This document shows, in pieces, positions 18,206 to 27,370 of a stretch of 64,000 bases of DNA. The notes below the pieces were generated by a model. It was not told the DNA's origin. It did no database searches and was given only the letters and a program-made list of their open reading frames with translations. Both the position numbers and the translations under genes were made by a program. The stretch comes from Comamonas sp. JUb58 (GTDB lineage Bacteria; Pseudomonadota; Gammaproteobacteria; Burkholderiales; Burkholderiaceae_C): contig NZ_SOAL01000008.1 of assembly GCF_004364775.1 (NCBI RefSeq), positions 178,733-242,732 on the forward strand, in the 5' to 3' direction. Each line of letters starts with the position of its first letter. The first letter of the stretch is position 1.

Positions 18206-18895
18206 ATGCCCACCCAGATGCTCACCGCCGATCTCGCACTGCCCGCACCCGTACTGGTGGTGGAGGACAACCCGCTGGTGCGCAACCGGCTGCAGGGCCT
18301 GCTGCAGCAGCTGGGCTATAGCAGCGATGCGCTGGTGATGGCCGGCTCGCTGGCCGAAGCGCGCGCTTACCTGGCGGGCGAGGCGCACACGGTATCGCTG
18401 GTGCTGGTCGACCTGGGCCTGCCCGATGGCAGCGGTGTGGAGCTGATTGAAGAGCTGCATGCCCAGGCGCCCAACCTGCCGATGCTGGTGGTATCGGCCT
18501 GGAGCACGCAGGAGATGATCTGGGCCGCGTTGCGCGCCGGCGCCGTGGGCTATGTGCTCAAGGAGCGCGACGACATGGAGATGGCCATGGCCTTGCGCAG
18601 CGTGCTGCGCGGCGGCGCGCCCATCGACCCCTTTATTGCGCGGCGCATCATTGAGGAGCTGCCGCTGCAAGCCCCGCCTGCCGTGCAGGCGGCGGACGAC
18701 CCCGGCTTGAGCGCCCGCGAACACACCATCCTGCACCTGGTGGTCGAGGGCCTGAGCAACCGCGAGATTGCCGAGCGGCTGTTTTTGTCGCGCTACACGG
18801 TCGAATCGCACATCAAGAATGTCTACCGCAAGCTGTCGGTTTCCTCGCGCACCCAGGCAGCGCAGGAAGCGCGCCGGCGCCGCCTGGTGGATTGA
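18206..18895 (+). CDS. NarL/LuxR-type response regulator
   Basis: A 229-residue two-domain regulator. The receiver domain (about 15-130) has the acidic pair 'VEDN', the phosphorylation site Asp69 ('VLVDLGLPDGSG'), and the conserved Lys in 'YVLKERDD'. The LuxR helix-turn-helix (about 165-225) reads 'LSAREHTILHLVVEGLSNRE' followed by 'IAERLFLSRYTVESHIKNVY'. Its probable partner kinase starts 900 bases downstream, with an unknown gene between. The upstream gap (18076-18205) contains GAAACTG and CAGTTTC arms (18111-18117 and 18137-18143), possibly an operator or weak hairpin. Confidence 0.9.
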   Translation: MPTQMLTADLALPAPVLVVEDNPLVRNRLQGLLQQLGYSSDALVMAGSLAEARAYLAGEAHTVSLVLVDLGLPDGSGVELIEELHAQAPNLPMLVVSAWSTQEMIWAALRAGAVGYVLKERDDMEMAMALRSVLRGGAPIDPFIARRIIEELPLQAPPAVQAADDPGLSAREHTILHLVVEGLSNREIAERLFLSRYTVESHIKNVYRKLSVSSRTQAAQEARRRRLVD

Positions 18896-18965
18896 TCCGC
18901 GCAGCGCTCAGCCCTTTCTCGCTTTTCCCGAAATCGTCTACCCATCCGATCTGGAGTGATTGACC

Positions 18966-19781
18966 GTGCCCCACACTTTTTTTGATGCGCCTTTGCTGAT
19001 TCGAGAGAGCCTTGGTACCGAGGTCGATACGCAGACAACGCCGTATGTCTGCAACATCGGAGGGATGCCCGAATTCAAGAAAACGCTTCCTGCAGGGGTG
19101 AAGGAACTGCAGCCGGTGGCCGTCACTCCGCCGGCCGGGACTCTTGAGCCGTCTTGGGGGCGCGGTTACCAGGTCAAAGGGGCGCATACGCTGCCGCCAA
19201 CGCCCAATGGTGAAGAGACCCAGATGGCGTTTGATGCCCGCGAGGTTGTCTATGAACCTCTTTGGGCCACGCGGGACGCAGCGGCTGCGTTTGGCATCAC
19301 CTTGATCGAGCCGGGCCAGGGCCTGCGCATGCAAAGCCCGATCCGCCATCTGGAGAACACCCCGTTCAAGTACGGCATGTTTGCCGGCCAGCAATGCCCC
19401 TATCTGGACGATGCGCACCGCAACCAGCTGCAGCCCACGGTGTGCACCGATCTGGAGCACCATGATTTTCCGCATGTGTTCTCCTCGGTAGATCCCCAGC
19501 TTCCGCTGGTGATTTCCGTGGGGCGCTATTGGCCGCAGCGGGCTAAAATCTTTCTCGCCGATCTTTGGGTGCCGCAAGGCGTGGCCTTGTACATTCCGCC
19601 AAGGCCCAAAAATCCCTATGCGGCCTATATCGATCTGCACGGCAATCGCAATTCAGCCCTGGCCTGTTGGCGCGGTGGCACGCAAAGAAGCGTGCAGACC
19701 CTGACCTTGCTGCCCAAAGACAGCGGGTACTTCTACTGGTTCTGGAATGCGTTGCCGACGGTTCATCCTATGTTGACGTAA
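18966..19781 (+). CDS. Protein of unknown function between response regulator and kinase
   Basis: I do not recognise this 271-residue protein. It has no signal peptide and no transmembrane segment. The N-terminal half is proline-rich ('VAVTPPAGTLEPSWGRG'), two cysteines lie mid-chain ('GQQCPYLDD', 'PTVCTDLEHHDF'), and the C-terminal part is rich in aromatic residues ('GYFYWFWNALPTVHPMLT'). A TTG start at 18960 is possible, but the GTG at 18966 is nine bases from a GGAG and is preferred. It is 70 bases after the response regulator and 13 bases before the histidine kinase on the same strand, so a role in the same signalling system is likely. Possibly a sensor or output partner. Confidence 0.7.
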   Translation: MPHTFFDAPLLIRESLGTEVDTQTTPYVCNIGGMPEFKKTLPAGVKELQPVAVTPPAGTLEPSWGRGYQVKGAHTLPPTPNGEETQMAFDAREVVYEPLWATRDAAAAFGITLIEPGQGLRMQSPIRHLENTPFKYGMFAGQQCPYLDDAHRNQLQPTVCTDLEHHDFPHVFSSVDPQLPLVISVGRYWPQRAKIFLADLWVPQGVALYIPPRPKNPYAAYIDLHGNRNSALACWRGGTQRSVQTLTLLPKDSGYFYWFWNALPTVHPMLT

Positions 19782-19794
19782 CCCTGATACCTCT

Positions 19795-20859
19795 ATGCTC
19801 GATACGCAGCCCCGCCTACGCACTCTGGAGCCAGACACCAACAACGGTCTTTACCAAACGCTGCTGGAATCCACCTTGGCGATTCCCTTCCGCATCGATT
19901 GGGCGAGCAAGAAGTACACCTATGTGGGGCCGCAGATCGAGGCGCTGCTGGGCTGGACGCCGGACAGCTGGCAGACGGTGAACGACTGGGCCGAGCGTAT
20001 CCACCCCGACGAGCGCGACACGACCGTCAACCGCTGCGTGGGGCTGTGCCTGGCTGGCGTGGACCACGAGGCCGAATACCGCGCGCTGACCAGCGATGGC
20101 AACTTTGTCTGGGTGCGCGAGGTGGTGCATGTGCTTTGCGATGCGCAGGGCGAGACCACGGGGTTGATCGGTTTCACCTTTGACATCACCGAGCAGAAGA
20201 AAGCCGAGCAGCTGCGCGCCGAGCTGGATGCGCAGAAGGTGTCGAATGCACGCCTGCAGGAGCGCCTGAACCTGACCCATGACCTGCATGACGGGCTGGG
20301 TGGCTCCTTGGTGCACATGATTGCCGCCGTGGAGCAGGGCGGCGATGGCGGCCTGACGCGGCCCCAGGTGCTGTCCATGCTCAAGCACATCCGCGATGAC
20401 CTGCGCCAGACCATCGACAGCAACTCCTCCGCCCAGGTGCGCGTGCCTGCCTCTCCGCAGGAGTGGCTGGCACCGTTGCGCCACCGCTTTGCCAATCTGT
20501 TCGATGCGCTCGACATTCGCTGCGACTGGCAGTATGCGCCCGCCTGGCGCACGCCGCCCGATGCGCTGCAGTACCTGGCGATGACGCGCCTGGTCGAAGA
20601 AGCCCTCACCAATGTGATCAAGCACAGCCAGGCGCGAAATGTGCGCCTGTCCTTCCTGCAGCCCGGGGCCGATGACCTGGTGCTGGAGATCGAGGACGAT
20701 GGCGTGGGCTTTGATGTGGCCGCCGTGGACGCCTCGGGCCTGGGCATTGGCATGCGCTCGATGGCCGTGCGTATCGGCCGCGTCGGCGGTGTGCTGGAGA
20801 TCGACTCCGAGCCGGGGCGCACCCTGCTGACCGCGCGGCTGGCCTTGCGGCAGTCCTAA
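19795..20859 (+). CDS. Cytoplasmic PAS-domain sensor histidine kinase (NarX/DegS type)
   Basis: A 354-residue kinase without membrane segments. A PAS fold with its PAC tail spans about residues 20-135 ('YVGPQIEALLGWTPDSW', 'VDHEAEYRALTSDGNFVWVR', 'GFTFDITEQKKAE'). The HisKA_3 dimerisation domain carries the phosphoacceptor His165 in 'THDLHDGLGGSL'. A HATPase domain follows, with 'EEALTNVIKHSQA' (N box) and 'EDDGVGFD' (G1 box). It pairs by type with the NarL-family regulator upstream. The signal is presumably a soluble cytoplasmic ligand or redox state sensed by the PAS domain. A strong terminator follows the gene. Confidence 0.9.
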   Translation: MLDTQPRLRTLEPDTNNGLYQTLLESTLAIPFRIDWASKKYTYVGPQIEALLGWTPDSWQTVNDWAERIHPDERDTTVNRCVGLCLAGVDHEAEYRALTSDGNFVWVREVVHVLCDAQGETTGLIGFTFDITEQKKAEQLRAELDAQKVSNARLQERLNLTHDLHDGLGGSLVHMIAAVEQGGDGGLTRPQVLSMLKHIRDDLRQTIDSNSSAQVRVPASPQEWLAPLRHRFANLFDALDIRCDWQYAPAWRTPPDALQYLAMTRLVEEALTNVIKHSQARNVRLSFLQPGADDLVLEIEDDGVGFDVAAVDASGLGIGMRSMAVRIGRVGGVLEIDSEPGRTLLTARLALRQS

Positions 20860-20884
20860 GAACCTGTTCAAAGCACCACAACCC

Positions 20885-20912
20885 AAGGGCCGTACACCAC
20901 GGCCCTTTTTCT
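20885..20912 (+). terminator. Rho-independent terminator after the histidine kinase
   Basis: Perfect stem AAGGGCCGT / ACGGCCCTT with a five-base loop, followed by a T-run. It closes the two-component unit and separates it from the efflux operon promoter about 50 bases downstream. Confidence 0.9.
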
Positions 20913-20961
20913 TTTTGAGCGCGCGTTACGTCTAATAACTAGGGTCAACCCGAATTCGTTT

Positions 20962-20989
20962 ATATTGTTCAGCGGTGACTGAACAATAT
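20962..20989. promoter_or_regulatory. Palindromic operator of the efflux regulator
   Basis: ATATTGTTCAG and its exact reverse complement CTGAACAATAT are separated by six bases. The 28-bp element lies 12 bases before the GTG start of the GbsR/MarR-type regulator and overlaps a TATATT that could be the -10 box. Size, symmetry and position are those of a dimeric winged-helix repressor site, implying autoregulation of the regulator and the RND operon behind it. Confidence 0.75.
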
Positions 20990-21001
20990 GAATGAAGGGC
21001 G

Positions 21002-21604
21002 GTGGCTGTGACCCAGCAGGACAAGGCAAAAGCGGCATTGGAGGCGCGCGAGCTGTTTATCGAGCGCAATGCGATCCAGGCGGAAACGGGAGGTTTGCCC
21101 CGTATTGCAGGGCGCCTGATCGGCATTTTCTTGCTCGACGGCGGGCCCATCAGCTTTGCCGAACTGGCCGATCGCATGCAGGCCAGCCGGGCCAGCGTGA
21201 GCACCAATACCCGTTTGCTGGAGCGCCTGGGCATCATTGAGCGGGTGGCAATGCGCGGCGAGCGCCAGGATTTTTTCAGCCTGCGGGCCAATCCCTTCTT
21301 GATCGTGCTGGAGCAGAGCATTGCCGATTGCCAGCGCTTCACGACCTATGTGGACGAGTTGCTGGCAGCCAGCCCGCTGCCCGCCGACGCCACTGCGCGC
21401 CTGCAGCAGGCGCAGGATTTCCATGCGGTGACGGCCCAAACCTTGCAGGAGCTGCTGGCCAAGCTGGCCGAGCGGCAAAAACAGACGGCCGCCCAGGCGG
21501 TGCCGGCCAAGCGGAAGGCCGGCGCTGCGGCCCCGGCCCCTGCGGCTGCACCGAAAGCCCGCACAGCGCGCAGCACGGCAGCCCGCCGCAGCAGCAAAGA
21601 CTGA
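21002..21604 (+). CDS. GbsR/MarR-type transcriptional regulator of the RND operon
   Basis: A 200-residue winged-helix protein. The helix-turn-helix is about residues 37-75 ('ISFAELADRMQASRASVSTN', then 'TRLLERLGIIERVAMRGERQ'). The middle is helical and the last ~45 residues are a low-complexity Ala/Pro/Lys/Arg tail ('AAAPKARTARSTAARRSSKD') resembling histone H1-like tails, which is unusual for the family. Start choices are GTG 21002 or GTG 21008, with a purine-rich AAGGG in front. It is 10 bases before the outer-membrane component, forming an operon with the pump. The perfect palindrome upstream is its probable own site. Confidence 0.85.
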   Translation: MAVTQQDKAKAALEARELFIERNAIQAETGGLPRIAGRLIGIFLLDGGPISFAELADRMQASRASVSTNTRLLERLGIIERVAMRGERQDFFSLRANPFLIVLEQSIADCQRFTTYVDELLAASPLPADATARLQQAQDFHAVTAQTLQELLAKLAERQKQTAAQAVPAKRKAGAAAPAPAAAPKARTARSTAARRSSKD

Positions 21605-21614
21605 GGTCCCCGCG

Positions 21615-23057
21615 ATGAAACATGTTCTATGGGCCGCAGCGCCGCTGTGCCTGGCGGCTTTGTCGGGTTGCTCCTCGGTGCCGGATGCGCGTGCGCCGTC
21701 GCCGGTGGTGGCCGCGCAGTTTTCGGTCGCGCCTGCTGCGGCTGACCCTCAGGCGGCGCAGGCCACGCCGCAGCTGGATACCTGGTGGACCTTGTTTGAG
21801 CAGCCACTGCTTAACCGCCTGGTGGACCAGGCCTTGGCGGCCAGCACGGAAGTACGCATGGGCCTGGCGCGGGTGCGCGAGGCCCGGGCGCTGCGCGAAG
21901 CCGCGCTGACGCAGTACCAACCCCAAGGGGGGCTGCGCGCCAGCGGCGACCACCGCAAGGTGCAGCGCCTGGGCGGTGCATCGACGGGCGGCGTTGGCCT
22001 GGGCCGGCAAAGCAGCGCCGGGCTGGACTTGCAGGTGTCCTGGGAGCTGGATGTGCTGGGCCGGGGCGATGCGCTTTCGCGCCAGGCCGATGGCGACTAT
22101 GGTGCTGCACTCTATGGCGCCTATGGCGAGCGGGCCACCTTGGTGGCCGAAGTGGCGCGCAGCATGTTTGAGGCCCAGCGCCTGACCGCCGCGCTGGCCG
22201 ATGCGCAGGCGACGATCACCATTCAGACGCGGCTGCAGCAGGTGCTGGCGCGCAAGCTGGAGCGTGGCCTGGTGGCGCTGGCCGATGTGGCGCGGGTCGA
22301 TGCCAGCTTGCTGGCGGCCCAGGCCAATGCGCTGGTGCTGCAATCGCAACTGGATGCCGCGCGCCGCGCCTTGCTGGTGCTGGTGGGGCAGGGCGACCAG
22401 CCCTTGTCCGCCCTGGTGCTGGACGACAGCCAGACCCAGGCGCCGGCGCTGCCGCAAGCCTTGCCGGCGGATTTGCTGGCGCGGCGCCCCGATGTGCTGC
22501 AGGCCCAGGCGCAGATGGATGCGGCCGCTGGTGGGTTGGAGCTGTCGCGCCTGGCGCTGCTGCCCAGCATCACCCTGACCCCCGGGCTGGGGCTGAACTG
22601 GCAAAAGCAGGGCGCGTCGCTCAGCACCGGGCTGTGGTCGCTGGCAGGCAACCTGGCCATGCCGGTGCTGGACCGGCCGCGCTTGCTGGCCAATGCCCGC
22701 GCCCAGGGCGCCCGCGCCGAGCAGGCGGTGATTGCCTACGAGCAGGTGGTGCAGCGCGCGTTCTCCGAAACGGACCAGGCGCTGCTGCGCATGGCGCCGG
22801 ATCAGCAAAGGCTGCAGGTGCTGGCGCAGGCCGAGGCGCGCGCGCAGACCGCTTATGAAGCGGCACGCAAAGGTTATGAGGCCGGTTTTTTTGACCTGGT
22901 CGTGGTGCTGGATGCCGAGCAGGTCTACCGCGATTCGCGCGGAGGCCTGACCCAGGCGCGCGCCGAGGCGCTGGCGCATGCGGTGCAGGTGTTCCAGGCG
23001 CTGGGCGGCGGTTGGCCCCGGGATGCGCTGGGCGCCGAAACACAGAAGACGAATTGA
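21615..23057 (+). CDS. RND efflux outer membrane lipoprotein (NodT/OprM family)
   Basis: A 480-residue outer membrane factor. The lipoprotein signal peptide ends at Cys19 ('CLAALSGCSS'). Two related halves follow, each with long coiled-coil helices; the first contains 'LDTWWTLFEQPLLNRLVDQA', and the second 'LLARRPDVLQAQAQMDAA', the classical NodT-family segment. It forms the trimeric channel through which the pump expels substrates. It lies second in the operon, 10 bases after the regulator and 10 bases before the periplasmic adaptor. Confidence 0.93.
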   Translation: MKHVLWAAAPLCLAALSGCSSVPDARAPSPVVAAQFSVAPAAADPQAAQATPQLDTWWTLFEQPLLNRLVDQALAASTEVRMGLARVREARALREAALTQYQPQGGLRASGDHRKVQRLGGASTGGVGLGRQSSAGLDLQVSWELDVLGRGDALSRQADGDYGAALYGAYGERATLVAEVARSMFEAQRLTAALADAQATITIQTRLQQVLARKLERGLVALADVARVDASLLAAQANALVLQSQLDAARRALLVLVGQGDQPLSALVLDDSQTQAPALPQALPADLLARRPDVLQAQAQMDAAAGGLELSRLALLPSITLTPGLGLNWQKQGASLSTGLWSLAGNLAMPVLDRPRLLANARAQGARAEQAVIAYEQVVQRAFSETDQALLRMAPDQQRLQVLAQAEARAQTAYEAARKGYEAGFFDLVVVLDAEQVYRDSRGGLTQARAEALAHAVQVFQALGGGWPRDALGAETQKTN

Positions 23058-23067
23058 GAGGGATGCA

Positions 23068-24237
23068 ATGCTGCAATCAATGACAAGCGGATGGCGTGTG
23101 GGCCTAGGGCTGGGCCTGGGATCGGTGGCGCTGCTGGGGCTGCTGGCCTGCTCGGAAGGCACGGCCAACAAGGCCCCCAAAGCCGTGGCCGAGGTGGTGC
23201 GCACGGTGAGCGTGGCCCAGGTGGAGCTGCGGCCCATGGGCGGGGTACAACAGGCATCGGGCCTCTTGGTGGCGCGCGAAGAAATTGCGATTGGCCCTGA
23301 GCTGGGTGGCTACCGGGTCGCAGCATTGCTGGCCGATGAGGGCGACACGGTGCGTGCCGGCCAGCCACTGGCGCGGCTGGACGATGGCTTGCTGCAAGCC
23401 AAGATTGCCCAGGCCCAGGCCAGCCTGGTGCAGGCCCGGGCCCAGGCCAAGCAGGCCCAGGCCGAATCGGCGCGGGTCGAAGGACTGGACGGCCAGGGCG
23501 TGCTGTCGGACGAGCAGATCCAGCAGCGGCGCACGGCCGCAGCCAGCGCCAATGCAAATGCTGATGTGGCCGCTGCCAACCTGGCCGGGCTGCGGGTGGA
23601 GGCCGAGCGCATGGTGCTGCGCGCGCCTGTGGCCGGCGTGGTGCTGCAGCGCAATGTGCGCCGGGGCGATGTGGCCAGCTCGGGCGGCGAAGCGATGTTC
23701 CGCCTGGCGCGGGACGGCATGGTGGAGCTGGCCGCCGAGGTGCCCGAGGACCAGGTGGACCGCATCCAGCCCGGGAACAAGGTGGCCGTGACCCTGGCTT
23801 CGGGCGTTGAGCTGGAGGGCCAGGTGCGCCTGCTGTCGCGCCGGGTGGACGACAAGACCAAGCTGGCCCAGGTGCGCGTGGTGCTGCCGGTGCGGGCCGA
23901 TCTGCGCCCGGGCGGTTTTGCCCAGGCGCGTTTTGCGCAGGCCGCTGCACCGGTGGCCGCCGTGCCGGAAAAAGCCATCCACTTTGAAGCCGGTGGCCCG
24001 CAACTGGCCACCATCGATGCCGACAGCCGCATCCGCAAGCTGCCGGTGAGCCTGGGTGCCCGCGCCCAGGGCTGGGTGGCCTTGCGCGATGGCCCGCCGG
24101 TGGGCACCCGCCTGGCCTTGGGCGGTGGCGCCTTTGTGCTGGATGGGGACCGGGTACAGGTCAGCACGGCGGTCAAACCGGCGGTAGAGCCTGCTAAGGC
24201 GGCAGACAATGCTGCAGCGGCCGGAGGCCAGCCATGA
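23068..24237 (+). CDS. RND efflux periplasmic adaptor (membrane fusion) lipoprotein
   Basis: A 389-residue adaptor with lipobox 'LLGLLACSEG' (Cys28). A lipoyl-like half motif 'YRVAALLADEGDTVRAGQPLARLD' precedes an alpha-hairpin rich in Ala/Gln, then the second half-motif 'LRAPVAGVVLQRNVRRGD', and beta-barrel and membrane-proximal domains. An upstream in-frame start lies inside the preceding gene; the ATG at 23068 has GAGAGGG in front and gives a proper signal peptide. The stop overlaps the pump start by four bases. It bridges the inner-membrane pump and the outer-membrane channel. Confidence 0.93.
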   Translation: MLQSMTSGWRVGLGLGLGSVALLGLLACSEGTANKAPKAVAEVVRTVSVAQVELRPMGGVQQASGLLVAREEIAIGPELGGYRVAALLADEGDTVRAGQPLARLDDGLLQAKIAQAQASLVQARAQAKQAQAESARVEGLDGQGVLSDEQIQQRRTAAASANANADVAAANLAGLRVEAERMVLRAPVAGVVLQRNVRRGDVASSGGEAMFRLARDGMVELAAEVPEDQVDRIQPGNKVAVTLASGVELEGQVRLLSRRVDDKTKLAQVRVVLPVRADLRPGGFAQARFAQAAAPVAAVPEKAIHFEAGGPQLATIDADSRIRKLPVSLGARAQGWVALRDGPPVGTRLALGGGAFVLDGDRVQVSTAVKPAVEPAKAADNAAAAGGQP

Positions 24238-27200
24238 AGCTGCGTATCTCCGCCTGGTCCATCCAGAACCCGATCCCCGTGGTGGTGCTGTTCATCGCCA
24301 TCATGGTGGCCGGCCTGATGGCCTACCGGGTCATGCCGATCAAGCTCTACCCGGATGTGTCCTTTCCCATCGTGCAGGTGGCAGTGGCCTTGCCCAGCGC
24401 GGCAGCGACCGAGGTGGAAACCCAGGTCACCCGCGTGGTGGAGGACGGCGTGGCCAATGTGGCCCGGGTCAAGCATGTGATCTCTACCGTTACCCAGGGT
24501 ATGTCGCTGACCTTGGTGGAGTTCGAGATCGGGCTGGACCCGCAGCGGGCCGTGGACGAGGTGCGGGCCGCCATTGACCGGGTGCGTGCCAATCTGCCGG
24601 CCAGCATTGAGCCGCCGATTGTGGAGCGCCTGGATTTTGATGCGCTGCCCTTGCTGACCTATGCAGTATCGGCGCCGGGCATGGACGATGTGGAGCTGAA
24701 CTGGTTCATCGAGGACGTGGTGGCGCGCAAGCTGGTGGCGCAGCCGGGGGTGGGCCAGGTGACCCAGGTCGGCGGCGTGGCGCGCGATATCACCGTGACC
24801 CTGGACCCTGCCCGCTTGCAGGCATTGGGCCTGACGGCCGTGGCCGTGAACGATGCGCTGCGTGCCCACAACCTGGATGCATCGGGCGGCCGTACGCAGA
24901 TTGGCGCGCAGGAGCAGCAGGTGCGTATCCTCGCTGCAGCCCCCTCGGTACAGGAGCTGGAGCAGCTGGTGATTGCTACGCGCGACGGCCGCCATTTGCG
25001 GCTGGGCGATGTGGCCACCGTGGCCAGCGGCGCCAGCGACCGGCGCGGTTTTGCGGCCTTGAATGGCGAGGCGGTGGTGGGCTTTCAGGTGATGAAGACC
25101 AAGGCCGCGTCGGACGTGGATGTGGAAACGGCGGTGGCCAAGGCGGTGGCGACCCTGGCCAAGGAGCAGCCGGGTGTCTCCTTCCAGCTGGTGTCATCGG
25201 GTGCGAAGAACACGCGCGAGAGCTTTGATGCCACGGTGGCGACCTTGCTTGAAGGCATGCTGCTGGCGGCGGTGGTCGTCTTCATGTTCCTGCGCGACTG
25301 GCGCGCGACGGTGATTGCCGCCGTGGCCATGCCGATCTCTCTGATCCCCACGTTTGCGGTGATCCACTGGCTGGGCTATTCGCTCAATATGCTGTCCTTG
25401 CTGGCGCTGACCTTGGTGATTGGCGTGCTGGTCGATGACGCCATCGTCGAGGTGGAGAACATCCAGAAGCGGGTGCAGGCGGGGGCATCGCCCTGGCGTG
25501 CATCGATGGAGGGGGCGGACGCGATTGGCCTGGCGGTGGTGGCCACGACCCTGGCCATTGCGGTGGTGTTTTTGCCGGTCGCCTTTATGGGCGGCTATGC
25601 CGGGCCATATTTCCGCGAGTTTGGGGTGACGGTGGCCGTGTCGGTGATGTTCTCGCTGCTGGTGGCGCGCCTCTTGTCGCCGCTGATGTGCGCCTATTTG
25701 CTCAAGCCCTCGGCGCAGCCCCATCCGCACAAGCCCTTTGTGGGCCGCTACCGCCGGCTGCTGGAATGGGCGCTGGCGCACCGCTGGCTGTCGCTGACGG
25801 CCGGGGTGCTGATTTTTGTCGGCTCGCTGATGCTGGCCTCGCTACTGCCCACCGGCTTTGCGCCCAAGGGCGATGGCGGCACGGTGCAGATCAGCCTGCA
25901 AGGCGCGCCGGGCGCCACCACGGAAGACATGCGCGCCTCGGCCGCCAGCCTGACGCGTTTGCTGCGCCAGCAAGGCGATGTGCAGGATGTGTTTGTCAGC
26001 GTGGGCAGCAGCCAGCGCGATGGCGACCCGCGCAAGGGCAGCGTGATTGTGCAGCTGAAATCGCCGCGCTCGATGACGACCAAGGCCTTCCAGGACCATA
26101 TGCGGCCGCTGCTGCTGCAGGTGCCGGATGTGCGGCTGAGCTACAGCGAAAGCGAGGGCGGTGGCACGCAGAACCTGCAGGTGATCCTGGGTGGCCATGA
26201 TGGCGACCTGCTGCGGCGCACGGCCGCCGATGCCGAGCGCGAGCTGCGCAGCCTGCCGATGCTGGCCAATGTGCACCAGGTGGCGCCCAACCCGGGCCCC
26301 GAGCTGGTGATACGGCTCAAGCCCGATGCCGCCGCGCGCCTGGGCGTTACCCCTGATGTGGTAGCCGAGGTGGCACGCATGGCCAGCATGGGTGATCTGG
26401 ATGCGACGGCCTCCAAGTTCAACACTGGGCGCCAGCGCCTGTCAGTGCGGGTGCGCTTGCCGCAGGATGCCTTGCGCGACCTGGACGCCATTGGCGCGCT
26501 GCGGGTGCCCACGGGGCAGGGCGGCACGGTGCCTTTGTCGGCGGTGGCGGACATGCATTTCCAGGTGGGTGAATCGCATATCGACCGCTTTGACCGCGAG
26601 CGCCGCATCACTTTGGAGGCCGAGGTGAATGGCGTGTCGCTGGGCCAGGCCAATGCGGCCGTGGATGCGCTGCCGTTCTTGAAGCACCTGCCCGAGGGTG
26701 TATCGCGCCCGCTCTATGGCGATGCCGAAGGCATGCAGGAGCTGTTTGCCAGCTTTGGCCTGGCCATCATGGCGGGGGTGGGGCTGATCTTTGGCGTGCT
26801 GATTCTGCTGTTCCGCAGCTTTGTCAAACCGGTGGTCATTCTGGCGGCGCTGCCGCTGTCCTTGGCGGGCGCCTTTCTGGCCTTGCTGGCGACGGGTGGG
26901 GAGCTGAACCTGCCGGTGCTGATTGGCTTGCTGATGCTGATGGGCCTGGCGGCCAAGAATTCCATCCTGCTGGTGGAGCATGCGGTAGAGGCCGAGCGCA
27001 TGGGCAAGAGCCAGACGGAGGCCCTGCTGGAAGCCGCGCATGAGCGGACCCGGCCCATCATCATGACGACGATTGCGATGGCCATGGGCATGCTGCCGAC
27101 GGCGCTGGGCGTGAGCAGCGGCTCGGAGTTTCGTCAGCCGCTGGCCGTCGCCGTCATCGGCGGGCTGGTGTCGTCCACGGCGCTGTCGCTGGTGCTGGTG

Positions 27201-27314
27201 CCGGTGGTCTATGCGGTGATGGATGATTTCGAGAATTGGTTGCGGCCCAAGCTGGCCCGCTGGGTCACCTTGCCGAGTGCCGAAGAGCAGCAGGCGCTGG
27301 AGACCCAGCCATAA
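24234..27314 (+). CDS. RND efflux transporter, inner membrane pump (HAE1/AcrB-like)
   Basis: A 1026-residue proton-driven pump with the usual 12-helix duplicated layout. The N-terminus 'SAWSIQNPIPVVVLFIAIMV' is the first helix. Helix 4 contains the proton-relay pair Asp-Asp in 'GVLVDDAIVEVENI', and helix 10 the partner lysine in 'LMGLAAKNSILLVEHA', so the transport mechanism appears intact. Two large periplasmic loops hold the porter domains. The size and VDD motif favour a drug/organic substrate rather than a heavy-metal pump. It is the last gene of the operon; a terminator follows. Confidence 0.94.
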   Translation: MKLRISAWSIQNPIPVVVLFIAIMVAGLMAYRVMPIKLYPDVSFPIVQVAVALPSAAATEVETQVTRVVEDGVANVARVKHVISTVTQGMSLTLVEFEIGLDPQRAVDEVRAAIDRVRANLPASIEPPIVERLDFDALPLLTYAVSAPGMDDVELNWFIEDVVARKLVAQPGVGQVTQVGGVARDITVTLDPARLQALGLTAVAVNDALRAHNLDASGGRTQIGAQEQQVRILAAAPSVQELEQLVIATRDGRHLRLGDVATVASGASDRRGFAALNGEAVVGFQVMKTKAASDVDVETAVAKAVATLAKEQPGVSFQLVSSGAKNTRESFDATVATLLEGMLLAAVVVFMFLRDWRATVIAAVAMPISLIPTFAVIHWLGYSLNMLSLLALTLVIGVLVDDAIVEVENIQKRVQAGASPWRASMEGADAIGLAVVATTLAIAVVFLPVAFMGGYAGPYFREFGVTVAVSVMFSLLVARLLSPLMCAYLLKPSAQPHPHKPFVGRYRRLLEWALAHRWLSLTAGVLIFVGSLMLASLLPTGFAPKGDGGTVQISLQGAPGATTEDMRASAASLTRLLRQQGDVQDVFVSVGSSQRDGDPRKGSVIVQLKSPRSMTTKAFQDHMRPLLLQVPDVRLSYSESEGGGTQNLQVILGGHDGDLLRRTAADAERELRSLPMLANVHQVAPNPGPELVIRLKPDAAARLGVTPDVVAEVARMASMGDLDATASKFNTGRQRLSVRVRLPQDALRDLDAIGALRVPTGQGGTVPLSAVADMHFQVGESHIDRFDRERRITLEAEVNGVSLGQANAAVDALPFLKHLPEGVSRPLYGDAEGMQELFASFGLAIMAGVGLIFGVLILLFRSFVKPVVILAALPLSLAGAFLALLATGGELNLPVLIGLLMLMGLAAKNSILLVEHAVEAERMGKSQTEALLEAAHERTRPIIMTTIAMAMGMLPTALGVSSGSEFRQPLAVAVIGGLVSSTALSLVLVPVVYAVMDDFENWLRPKLARWVTLPSAEEQQALETQP

Positions 27315-27370
27315 GCGCGGCTGACAAGCCGCCCCGGCCGGCCCCGATGCGGGGGCTGCGCCGGGCAACA

